A DNA stretch of 5,206 nucleotides from JTS-RE37 sp041743425. Its GTDB lineage: Bacteria > Bacteroidota > Bacteroidia > Flavobacteriales > Flavobacteriaceae. The DNA lies in NCBI GenBank assembly GCA_041743425.1, contig JBGTMS010000077.1, positions 1 to 5,206 of the forward strand, read 5' to 3'. Position numbers and translations under genes: made by a program. The notes under the pieces were generated by a model, which worked only from the letters and a program-made list of their open reading frames with translations, had not been told where the DNA came from and did not search any database. This document shows, one piece after another, positions 1-4,716 of this stretch; positions within the stretch are counted from its first letter, which is position 1, and every line of letters begins with the position of its first letter.

Positions 1-26
1 TGCATTTGTATCAAGACAAAATGAAC
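1..26 (+). repeat. R2 repeat tail, partial copy
   Basis: This is a 26-nt segment matching 3429-3454 at 23 of 26 positions, including an uninterrupted shared run of 17 nt (atcaagacaaaatgaac). It is the 3' tail of the longer repeat called R2 here (copies at 3080-3152 and 3383-3454). The copy at 3080-3152 shares a looser version of the tail, followed by the same acataaaa extension seen here at 25-32. The body of the repeat, if present, lies left of the window. An R1 repeat follows a few bases later, so the two families can sit side by side as a composite. Confidence 0.6.
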
Positions 27-34
27 ATAAAACT

Positions 35-96
35 ATCCCTTCGTCTTCACTACCACAAAGCCACCTCCCTTTAGAAAAAAAAGGGAGGAGCTTTTG
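35..96 (+). repeat. R1 repeat with perfect hairpin (copy a)
   Basis: This is a dispersed intergenic repeat. Its 3' half (61-96) matches 2861-2894 at 32 of 34 aligned positions, with only a 2-nt difference in the length of an A run. The core is a perfect 9-bp inverted repeat (64-72 with 80-88, loop 73-79) of the form CCTCCCTTT...AAAGGGAGG, followed by GAGCTTTTG. The leader atccct-cgtct is shared with the copy at 2844-2894. No reading frame supports a protein. A mobile or REP-like intergenic repeat is the simplest explanation. The hairpin lacks a U run directly after the stem, so it is a poor intrinsic terminator. Confidence 0.65.
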
Positions 97-190
97 ATCT
101 ATTAATCTTTGATAATTCTCCAATCCTTTTACTTAAATCCATGAAGGCTAATTTTAAAATATTAAAACACACTTACATGCCAATATAAAA

Positions 191-230
191 GCTCCCCTCT
201 TTGGATAAAGAGGGGAGGCCGCCAAGGCGG
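191..230 (-). repeat. R1-like hairpin in opposite orientation (copy b)
   Basis: There is a perfect 11-bp inverted repeat (192-202 with 207-217) around a 4-nt loop (ggat), followed immediately by a second small inverted repeat, ccgcc-aa-ggcgg (219-230). Read on the minus strand, it has the same plan as the R1 copy at 35-96: a leader containing ccgtc, then CTCCCC...GGGGAG, then GAGC. It is therefore called an inverted, diverged member of the same family. The shared architecture is visible in the sequence. Common ancestry is an inference. Confidence 0.5.
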
Positions 231-395
231 ACGGTGAGATTGAAGGTTTATTCAATTGATCCCTCCGTTTTCGCTACCCCACGGACCCACTTGCGGCAAG
301 AAGGTTTGAAATTCGTGTATGGCATTTTGAGGTAGGATACCAGGTCAGATTAAATCTGCTGCTATAAAAAAATTTATTTGAAGAAACCTGCAGCC

Positions 396-420
396 TTTCA
401 ATGTTAGCCAGCCATTGAAA
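396..420. promoter_or_regulatory. 8-bp inverted repeat upstream of the esterase gene
   Basis: There is a perfect inverted repeat tttcaatg (396-403) / cattgaaa (413-420) with a 9-nt spacer, ending 41 bp before the ATG at 462. Its position is suitable for an operator or a 5'-leader hairpin. No transcription factor family can be named from the sequence, and an A/T-rich 8-bp repeat could arise by chance. Confidence 0.25.
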
Positions 421-461
421 TATTACCTACCTTATCCTGCCATTCCATAAAAACAATCACA

Positions 462-1484
462 ATGCGAATCAGTTCAAATCTGTGTTTCTTTTTTCCATAT
501 ATAATGCTAGTAGCAGCGATGGTCCACTGCCCTTCACTGGGCCAGGATAAAATCACCATTGGCCCTGAATATTCCGTCGACCCCTTGCTGACTGATCTTG
601 GGAATCCCAAGGGGCGTTATTATGAGTTTAGTTTACGGCTGGCCGACAGTAATATCTTCCCGGGAGATGACACCACGCTTGATGCCTCCAAAACTGTGAG
701 GGAGCGTCGCAAAATTTTTGTGTACGTCCCTGCCGCCTATAAGGATGGTGACAAAGCCCCGATCCTTGTCACCCTGGACGGCCCCAGCCGTCTCGACCTG
801 GTCCGCAACGCCCTAGACAATCTGACCCACGCGGCCGAGGTGGGTCGCAATATACCCGCGTTTATCACTATCGCTGTGGAGAATGGCGGGGACGACAGCA
901 AAGGAAGCGAGAGAGGTCTGGAGTACGATACTATGTCTGACCGTTTTGCCCGCTTTATAAATAATGAGGTGCTCCCGGCAGTATTGAAAAATGTGGAGAT
1001 AAAAGCAGATTACCCCAATATCGCCCTTACCGAAGATCCCTGGGGCAAGGCCATTATGGGCTGCAGTTCCGGTGGAGCAGCAGCACTCTCAGTAGGATGG
1101 TTTCGGCCCGACCTGTTTCGACGAATTATATCCTATTCCGGAACCTTTGTCGATCAGCAGGATGATGATGCCTCTGAAGAATCCACCTATCCCCTCGGCG
1201 CCTGGGAATACCACTCCGGGATGGAATTAATTAAAAACAGTGACAAAAAGCCACTTCGTATTTTCATGCACGTTTCAGAACAAGATCTTCGATATGACGA
1301 TCCGGAAGAGACTTATCACAACTGGGTGATGGCCAACGACCGCACTGCAGAGGCGCTCAAAGCAAGGGAATATGATTATCACTACGTATTCAGCCTGGAC
1401 TCCAAACACTGTGAAAGCAAGGTGTTTGAGCAATCTCTCGCCGATGCCCTGCTATGGATATGGGAGGATTATAAGGTAGAGTAG
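462..1484 (+). CDS. Secreted enterochelin-esterase-like alpha/beta hydrolase
   Basis: This gene encodes 340 aa. Residues 1-28 look like a Sec signal peptide, with a hydrophobic stretch LCFFFPYIMLVAAM and likely cleavage near SLG/Q, so the product is probably periplasmic or exported. The mature part reads as a putative-esterase fold (PF00756, Esterase D/enterochelin esterase group). Features seen in order are RRKIFVYVPAAY (82-93), the DG of LDGPSR (106-107), RGLEYD (151-156), the nucleophile elbow G-C-S-S-G-G with Ser202, the RPDLFRRIISYSG strand-helix (215-227), a probable acid Asp275 in SEQDLRYDD, the NW at 287-288, and a probable catalytic His316 near the C-terminus. The whole domain is present and the length is normal for the family. 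The substrate cannot be inferred; carbohydrate esters, siderophore esters or other acyl esters are all possible. The start at 462 is favoured because it gives a complete signal peptide; the leader is A-rich with no Shine-Dalgarno. The middle of the gene is visibly richer in G+C than the flanking intergenic DNA. It converges on the next gene. Confidence 0.88.
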   Translation: MRISSNLCFFFPYIMLVAAMVHCPSLGQDKITIGPEYSVDPLLTDLGNPKGRYYEFSLRLADSNIFPGDDTTLDASKTVRERRKIFVYVPAAYKDGDKAPILVTLDGPSRLDLVRNALDNLTHAAEVGRNIPAFITIAVENGGDDSKGSERGLEYDTMSDRFARFINNEVLPAVLKNVEIKADYPNIALTEDPWGKAIMGCSSGGAAALSVGWFRPDLFRRIISYSGTFVDQQDDDASEESTYPLGAWEYHSGMELIKNSDKKPLRIFMHVSEQDLRYDDPEETYHNWVMANDRTAEALKAREYDYHYVFSLDSKHCESKVFEQSLADALLWIWEDYKVE

Positions 1485-1527
1485 TTAGTGGCCATATAAT
1501 TGATTTATTACGAGGTAATCGTGCGAA

Positions 1528-2445
1528 CTATTCCATATGTTTTTTAAACCAGGCGATCATTTCCTGATCACGCCGGTCAGTATGTACGCCGGAAAGAATA
1601 TGGTTTCCCCCCTCCAGGATCAGCAGTTGGTAAGTTTTGCCTGATACGGTCAATTTGCTCGCAAGTTGCAGGGCATGCAGCGGGTCAACCTGTGGGTCAG
1701 CCTGGCCATTCAGAATCAGCAAAGGGACATTCAATGCTTCCGCCCAGTACAACGCGGATCGGGTTTGCAGGATGGAATCCTTTTTTGTCGGATATTCCGG
1801 AAAACTATCTTTAAAAAACTGTTCTGCCCACGGACGGTCCTTTAGATAAGATGCCATATCCGTATTGGCTCCAACAACAGCCGCGGCTTTTATTGGAAAT
1901 TTCTCTTTGATCGCAAGATAGGTCATGATCCCACCCCGGGATTCTCCCAGCATAAACAGTCGACCAGCATCTGCGATGTGCAGGTGTTTCAACAGAGGAA
2001 CAATATTCATGATATCATTCAGTTCCCTCCCGCCGACCTCATCAACCCCTTCCCCCCCTTCACTTCCACGGAGGGCCGGGGCCAGCACAATAAATCCGGC
2101 ATGAACCAGCTTCTTGAATAAGGGAGCGTGCACATAGGAAATATCATTCCGCGCGCCGCTGCCCCGGTTAAAAATAATTACCGGATATGAACCTTTACCC
2201 GTACCGACCGGGGTGCTCAGATAAGCCACCACCTTAAGGCCATCACTATGGTAGACTATTTTTTCAATGCTGACTTCCTTGTCAGAAACGGCCTGATCAT
2301 AGGTGGACTTGTCATAGTACATTTCAATGCCAGTGGCATCTTCATACGCAGGAAATGCAACGGCCGACCTGGAAATAAGGTCTCCGTTAATTTGAGCTAA
2401 GCTGAGGGTAGAACAGCTAGTGAAAATCCATACGATCATTTTCAT
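1528..2445 (-). CDS. Secreted prolyl-oligopeptidase-like alpha/beta hydrolase
   Basis: This gene encodes 305 aa if translation starts at the ATG at 2445. That start gives MKMIVWIFTSCSTLSLAQ, a short signal peptide with probable cleavage near LA/Q. The frame stays open to 2553, but the extra 36 residues would bury the signal sequence and overlap a possible gene remnant, so they are rejected. A lipoprotein reading using the Cys in FTSC is a weaker alternative. Motifs (numbered from 2445) are the oxyanion-loop strand VIIFNRGSGARND (about 89-101), GFIVLAPALRGSEGGEG (117-133), the nucleophile elbow G-E-S-R-G-G with Ser169, Asp250 in GQADPQVD, and His282 in GGNHIL. This gives a complete Ser-Asp-His triad. 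The FNRG plus GESRGG combination is typical of acylaminoacyl-peptidase/S9-like hydrolases lacking the beta-propeller. An esterase or dienelactone-hydrolase activity is equally possible. The gene ends 43 bp from the convergent esterase, and no strong shared terminator is visible between them. Confidence 0.87.
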   Translation of the reverse strand: MKMIVWIFTSCSTLSLAQINGDLISRSAVAFPAYEDATGIEMYYDKSTYDQAVSDKEVSIEKIVYHSDGLKVVAYLSTPVGTGKGSYPVIIFNRGSGARNDISYVHAPLFKKLVHAGFIVLAPALRGSEGGEGVDEVGGRELNDIMNIVPLLKHLHIADAGRLFMLGESRGGIMTYLAIKEKFPIKAAAVVGANTDMASYLKDRPWAEQFFKDSFPEYPTKKDSILQTRSALYWAEALNVPLLILNGQADPQVDPLHALQLASKLTVSGKTYQLLILEGGNHILSGVHTDRRDQEMIAWFKKHME

Positions 2446-2497
2446 ACAATTGGTTTTAAGTTTAGAGTATGCTGGTAACATCATTTCCAACCACAAG

Positions 2498-2605
2498 TTC
2501 TGGCAGGTTACGAGCCTTATTGTGAAGACGTTGCAGAACGGCAATCGTAACATATGGGTCCCTGGGAAGTGGAAGCTGATAAATCACGGTGTAGAGTTCC
2601 TATAG
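2498..2605 (+). pseudogene. Possible remnant of a short-chain dehydrogenase C-terminus
   Basis: The plus frame here reads FWQVTSLIVKTLQNGNRNIW and continues VPGKWKLINHGVEFL before a TAG at 2603-2605. The pattern I-V-K-x-L-x-N-G-x-R-x-I-W-V-P-G-K-W-K-L-I resembles the C-terminal end of some classical SDR oxidoreductases, where a helix in the IVKAL-GK style is followed by a VPGKW-L turn and a final helix. No Rossmann core or catalytic YxxxK lies upstream, so any gene would be a decayed scrap of roughly 30 codons. The minus strand is also open across this stretch, including a 45-codon frame, so chance is not excluded. The resemblance is judged from memory of the family. Confidence 0.25.
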
Positions 2606-2680
2606 TGCCTGAATTTAAAGGGATATCCTCTTGTTTTTTTGATTAACTCCTCCTATTATTCAGGCAAATTGAAATTAAAA

Positions 2681-2699
2681 ATCCCCCTAAAAGGGGGAT
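2681..2699 (-). terminator. Hairpin with U run on the minus strand
   Basis: There is a perfect 7-bp stem, atccccc (2681-2687) with gggggat (2693-2699), and a 5-nt loop. Read on the minus strand, the stem is followed by TTTTTAATTT, the form of a rho-independent terminator. No minus-strand gene lies upstream (to the right) within the window, and the hairpin sits about 240 bp before the hydrolase start. It may therefore insulate that gene from read-through, be a relic of a lost gene, or be just another intergenic repeat hairpin. Confidence 0.35.
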
Positions 2700-2748
2700 A
2701 AAAAAGAATGATATTCAGGAAGGTGCGATCTGATACACTTTATCTCGG

Positions 2749-2770
2749 CGTCTCTCGGCCACCTCACTTT
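2749..2770 (+). repeat. R1 repeat, degenerate copy d
   Basis: This is a 22-nt segment matching 2851-2872 at 20 of 22 positions (cgtctctc-NN-ccacctcacttt). The hairpin half that follows in the better copies has decayed here to tttgaaattacgaggg. The copy lies about 100 bp from its better-preserved relative in the same orientation. Confidence 0.5.
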
Positions 2771-2843
2771 GAAATTACGAGGGACAAGGGAAGAATTAAG
2801 AATGGGAAATTTCTGTGAGGATCAAACACTGGAAGGCAAGTGA

Positions 2844-2894
2844 ATCCCTCCGTCTCTCATCCACCTCACTTTAGAAAAAAGGGCGGAGCTTTTG
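2844..2894 (+). repeat. R1 repeat, copy c with decayed hairpin
   Basis: The 3' half (2861-2894) aligns to 61-96 at 32 of 34 positions, and the leader atccctccgt recurs at 259-268. Compared with copy a, two substitutions (C to A in the left arm, A to C in the right arm) break two base pairs of the stem without compensating each other. The hairpin has therefore been lost here even though the flanking GAGCTTTTG is kept. Confidence 0.62.
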
Positions 2895-2965
2895 GTTTCT
2901 TTATTTTTGGCAACTCCTTAAAATTTCCGCTTAAGAGTTAAATGGTGTCTGAAGGATTTCCAGAA

Positions 2966-3058
2966 ATAGCAGGGATGCGAGCGGAAGTGCTTTTCGCGCA
3001 AGCGAACAGCGCATGGAGCGATAGCAGTACTGCGGTTTTGACTGCGGCGGAGTCAAAA
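2966..3058. repeat. R3: structured element with three consecutive inverted repeats
   Basis: The first hairpin pairs 2987-2997 with 3002-3012, with one mismatch and one G-U pair, and is closed by a GCAA (GNRA-type) tetraloop. It is flanked by gcgagcgga on the left and tggagcgatagc on the right. A perfect 10-bp palindrome, gcagtactgc (3024-3033), follows. Next is a perfect 8-bp stem, ttttgact (3036-3043) with agtcaaaa (3051-3058), around a gcggcgg loop. No coding frame explains this order. The block reads like a REP/BIME-style element or a small structured RNA. Which of the two cannot be decided from one copy. Confidence 0.5.
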
Positions 3059-3079
3059 GTTTCCCTTAATCCTTCTTGA

Positions 3080-3152
3080 TCTCCTGCCTATTCTGCCTAA
3101 AGGCAGATTCGGCAGGCAGGTTTGGCAAATATTGCAGTAAGGCAAAATAAAC
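3080..3152 (+). repeat. R2 repeat, copy A with nested inverted repeat
   Basis: The first 51 nt (3080-3130) match 3383-3433 at 42 of 51 positions, and the similarity continues with a 1-nt gap into the tail ending at 3152. This copy carries nested inverted repeats: cctgcct (3083-3089) with aggcagg (3114-3120) outside, and tctgcct (3092-3098) with aggcaga (3101-3107) inside. The module could fold as a long stem. The second copy keeps the sequence but not the full pairing. Confidence 0.62.
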
Positions 3153-3181
3153 ATAAAATAACTTTCCGTTATTTTATGTTT
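3149..3181. repeat. Perfect 14-bp A/T-rich hairpin
   Basis: Positions 3149-3162 pair perfectly with 3168-3181 around a 5-nt loop (tttcc). The left arm is continuous with the end of R2 copy A (aacataaaataac). The stem is almost entirely A/T, unlike typical intrinsic terminators. The R2 tail at the window start has the same acataaaa left-arm sequence, but the matching right arm is absent there. Confidence 0.6.
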
Positions 3182-3242
3182 TCCGGCTTCTTATAACGTA
3201 AATATCGGCTAGGCTTTGAAAGTCGAAAATTCTCTTACCCTC

Positions 3243-3325
3243 ACCCTAAAGGGCAATAATTTTCTCTGTCAGTGCTATTTTTATAGGATTTTTCCTCCCT
3301 TTAGGGTTGGGGAAAAGAAAAATCC
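3243..3325. repeat. Overlapping pair of inverted repeats
   Basis: An 11-bp perfect inverted repeat, accctaaaggg (3243-3253) with ccctttagggt (3297-3307), spans 43 bp of spacer. A second, 9-bp repeat, ggatttttc (3286-3294) with gaaaaatcc (3317-3325), encloses the right arm of the first. The two pairings are mutually crossing, so only one could form at a time, or they derive from two separate insertions. No gene reading was found here. Confidence 0.45.
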
Positions 3326-3382
3326 AGTTTCATAGGCCTATCCATTTTTCACATTACAATAACATACACTTGTTTCTAATTA

Positions 3383-3454
3383 TCTCCTACCTACTCGGCC
3401 CAAAGGCAGCTTCGACAGGCAGATTTGGTGAATTTTCATCAAGACAAAATGAAC
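3383..3454 (+). repeat. R2 repeat, copy B
   Basis: This is the second full-length copy of R2. It matches 3080-3130 at 42 of 51 positions in its body, and its tail (3429-3454) matches the window's first 26 bases at 23 of 26. The internal stems seen in copy A are weakened by substitutions. It lies about 130 bp upstream of csaA, and a promoter-like -7 box starts six bases after its end. Confidence 0.62.
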
Positions 3455-3459
3455 AATCT

Positions 3460-3467
3460 TAAATTTG
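3460..3467 (+). promoter_or_regulatory. Candidate Bacteroidota -7 element for csaA
   Basis: TAAATTTG matches the TAnnTTTG consensus of the primary sigma factor of Bacteroidota exactly. It lies just after R2 copy B and about 117 bp before the csaA ATG. No good TTG-type -33 element is found at the usual 19-21 bp spacing upstream, so the assignment is tentative. Confidence 0.3.
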
Positions 3468-3583
3468 AAGAAGACAAAGCACCACTATCAGCCAATCCAT
3501 ATTGATAGAGCAAACATGATTTAGAAGTAATTAATAATGATTAACCGACCAATGATTCCCTCAAAAAAACTAAATATTATTTA

Positions 3584-3934
3584 ATGGAAACAACAAACAA
3601 TAATCCATTAGCCTGGAACGACTTTATAAAAGTAGAAATGCGTGTAGGCACCATCCTTTCAGCAGAGATATTTAAAGAAGTCAAAAACCCTGCTTATAAA
3701 ATGCTCATTGATTTTGGGCCCTATGGCAAAAGAAAAACCTCTGCCCAAATCACTGACCTCTATGAACCAAAAGCATTAATTGGTAAACAAGTCATCGCAG
3801 TGATCAATTTTTCACCCAAACAAATAGCGACCATGATGAGTGAATGTCTTGTTCTGGGAGCCGTTGGCGATAAAAAAGAAGTGACTTTAATTGAACCGGA
3901 AAGAAAGGTGGACAACGGAACCAGGATCGGATAA
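3584..3934 (+). CDS. csaA: CsaA-type tRNA-binding protein
   Basis: This gene encodes 116 aa, close to the usual 107-115 aa for the family, and is complete. It is a stand-alone EMAP-II/Arc1p-type OB-fold tRNA-binding domain (PF01588), cytosolic and dimeric in known members. CsaA was first described as a secretion-related chaperone in Bacillus subtilis, and structural homology places it among tRNA-binding proteins. Diagnostic stretches are FIKVEMRVGTILSAE (14-28), KNPAYKMLIDFG (34-45), KTSAQIT (51-57), IGKQVIAVINFSPKQIA (66-82), MSECLVLGA (85-93) and the terminal NGTRIG. The first about 10 residues (METTNNNPLA) are extra to the domain. The ATG is preceded by an A/T-rich leader without a Shine-Dalgarno. 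A 122-bp gap separates it from the next gene on the same strand, so co-transcription is possible but not shown. Confidence 0.9.
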   Translation: METTNNNPLAWNDFIKVEMRVGTILSAEIFKEVKNPAYKMLIDFGPYGKRKTSAQITDLYEPKALIGKQVIAVINFSPKQIATMMSECLVLGAVGDKKEVTLIEPERKVDNGTRIG

Positions 3935-4056
3935 AGACTGCATTAAGCCCGCCATACATCCGACCAGTTCTATCCTTTTATCATTTCATCCTGCATTTGT
4001 GTTGTTTCGGTATTTAAAAAATAGAAATGTTGTCCTAAGTATGGATCTTCACTGAT

Positions 4057-4689
4057 ATGAAACTCCTCATCATAGGCGGTACCGGTAAAACAGGGCAACA
4101 ACTGATCCGTCAGGGATTGGAGAGGGGCCATACGATCACCGCCCTGGTCCGCAATCCGAAAAAGGTAAAGCAAGAACACCCCAACCTGCATGTCGTCCAG
4201 GGCAATGTTTTGGAACGGGAAAGCCTGAATAAAGTGGTACTAGGACAAGACGCTGTACTTTCTGCCCTGGGTCACAAGCGTTTTATCCTTCCCAGTACGG
4301 TTCTGACTGAAGGCACCCGAAATCTTATAGCAGCCATGAAGCAGGAAGGTGTAAAGCGATTCCTATGCATCACTTCTCTGGGCATCAATGAGAGTCGGTA
4401 CCGACTTGGGTTGTACTACACCCTTTTTACCATCCCAGTCATTTTATATTTTTATTTCCGGGACAAAGCCAGGCAGGAACGGCTGATCCGCGTCAGTGAT
4501 CTGGACTGGACGATCATCCGTCCCGGGCAGCTGACCAACGGCCGGCAAAAAAATACCTACCGACATGATGAAAATGCAGGCAGTTATATCCTCACCAAAT
4601 TAATCTCCCGCGCCGATGTGGCCCATTTTATGCTGGAACAATTAAAAAAGCCCTCTTATGTGAGGAAGGCGGTGGGGGTGGTGGGTTAA
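4057..4689 (+). CDS. NAD(P)-binding atypical SDR oxidoreductase
   Basis: This gene encodes 210 aa and is full length for the NAD(P)H-binding family (PF13460; NmrA-like / biliverdin-reductase-B-like). The N-terminus carries the nucleotide-binding glycine loop G7-G-T-G-K-T-G13 after a beta strand. ALVRNPKK (29-36) follows at the end of strand 2, where the Arg is usual for NADPH-preferring members. Later marks are ALGH (70-73), RFLCITSLGI (101-110), DKARQERLIRVSDLDWTIIR (136-155) followed by PG, and the C-terminal ISRADVAHFMLEQL (183-196). Residues 117-134 are very hydrophobic and aromatic but occupy the place where related proteins have a substrate-side helix, so they are not called membrane-spanning. 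The substrate is unknown; a small quinone, flavin or other carbonyl compound is plausible. An upstream ATG (4041) runs into a stop after four codons, which supports the start at 4057. It ends 27 bp from the convergent glycosylase gene. Confidence 0.87.
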   Translation: MKLLIIGGTGKTGQQLIRQGLERGHTITALVRNPKKVKQEHPNLHVVQGNVLERESLNKVVLGQDAVLSALGHKRFILPSTVLTEGTRNLIAAMKQEGVKRFLCITSLGINESRYRLGLYYTLFTIPVILYFYFRDKARQERLIRVSDLDWTIIRPGQLTNGRQKNTYRHDENAGSYILTKLISRADVAHFMLEQLKKPSYVRKAVGVVG

Positions 4690-4716
4690 TACTGGTCGAG
4701 GGCCAATTGAAATCGA

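Larger units (their letters stand above)
97..461. other. Non-coding region upstream of the esterase
   Basis: No credible gene was found here. The stretch holds an inverted R1-like hairpin (191-230), a degenerate R1 leader (atccctccgt at 259-268, identical to 2844-2853), and a small inverted repeat just upstream of the esterase gene (396-420). The remainder is A/T-rich with no recognisable RNA gene. No convincing -33/-7 promoter pair was found for the gene starting at 462. Confidence 0.6.
2446..3583. other. 1.1-kb gene-free, repeat-rich intergenic region
   Basis: No intact gene is supported on either strand. Contents from left to right are a possible decayed coding fragment (about 2498-2605), a minus-oriented terminator-like hairpin (2681-2699), two R1 copies (about 2749 and 2844), a block of structured inverted repeats (R3, 2966-3058), an R2 copy with an attached 14-bp A/T hairpin (3080-3181), further inverted repeats (3243-3325), and a second R2 copy (3383-3454). 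After these come a -7 promoter-like element and the csaA leader. The region between the divergently oriented genes at 2445 and 3584 must also hold both their promoters. Confidence 0.7.

Noticed and set aside
373..380. TTTATTTG as a -7 promoter element for the esterase
   Set aside because: It fits TAnnTTTG at the TTTG end but lacks the A at position 2, and no TTG -33 element is suitably spaced upstream. This is too weak in A/T-rich DNA.
404..610. Minus-strand open frame of 68 codons overlapping the esterase start
   Set aside because: It overlaps the signal-peptide end of a strongly supported gene, has no recognisable domain, and its composition looks like an antisense shadow.
1507..1519. Inverted repeat attac-gag-gtaat between the convergent hydrolases as a terminator
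   Set aside because: It is only a 5-bp A/T-rich stem with no adjacent U run on either strand.
2641..2660. Shine-Dalgarno-like AGGAGGAG on the minus strand
   Set aside because: No start codon follows at a usable distance and no gene begins there. Bacteroidota genes in this window do not use such sites.
2708..2818. Small plus-strand open frame of 36 codons
   Set aside because: It runs through the degenerate R1 repeat copy, has no ribosome-binding signal or family resemblance, and is of a length expected by chance.
64..3325. Repeats as a CRISPR array
   Set aside because: Repeat copies are few, irregularly spaced, diverged and in both orientations. There are no uniform spacers and no cas genes.
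3970..4191. Minus-strand open frame of 73 codons
   Set aside because: It is antisense to the glycine-loop region of the SDR gene, with no family resemblance.
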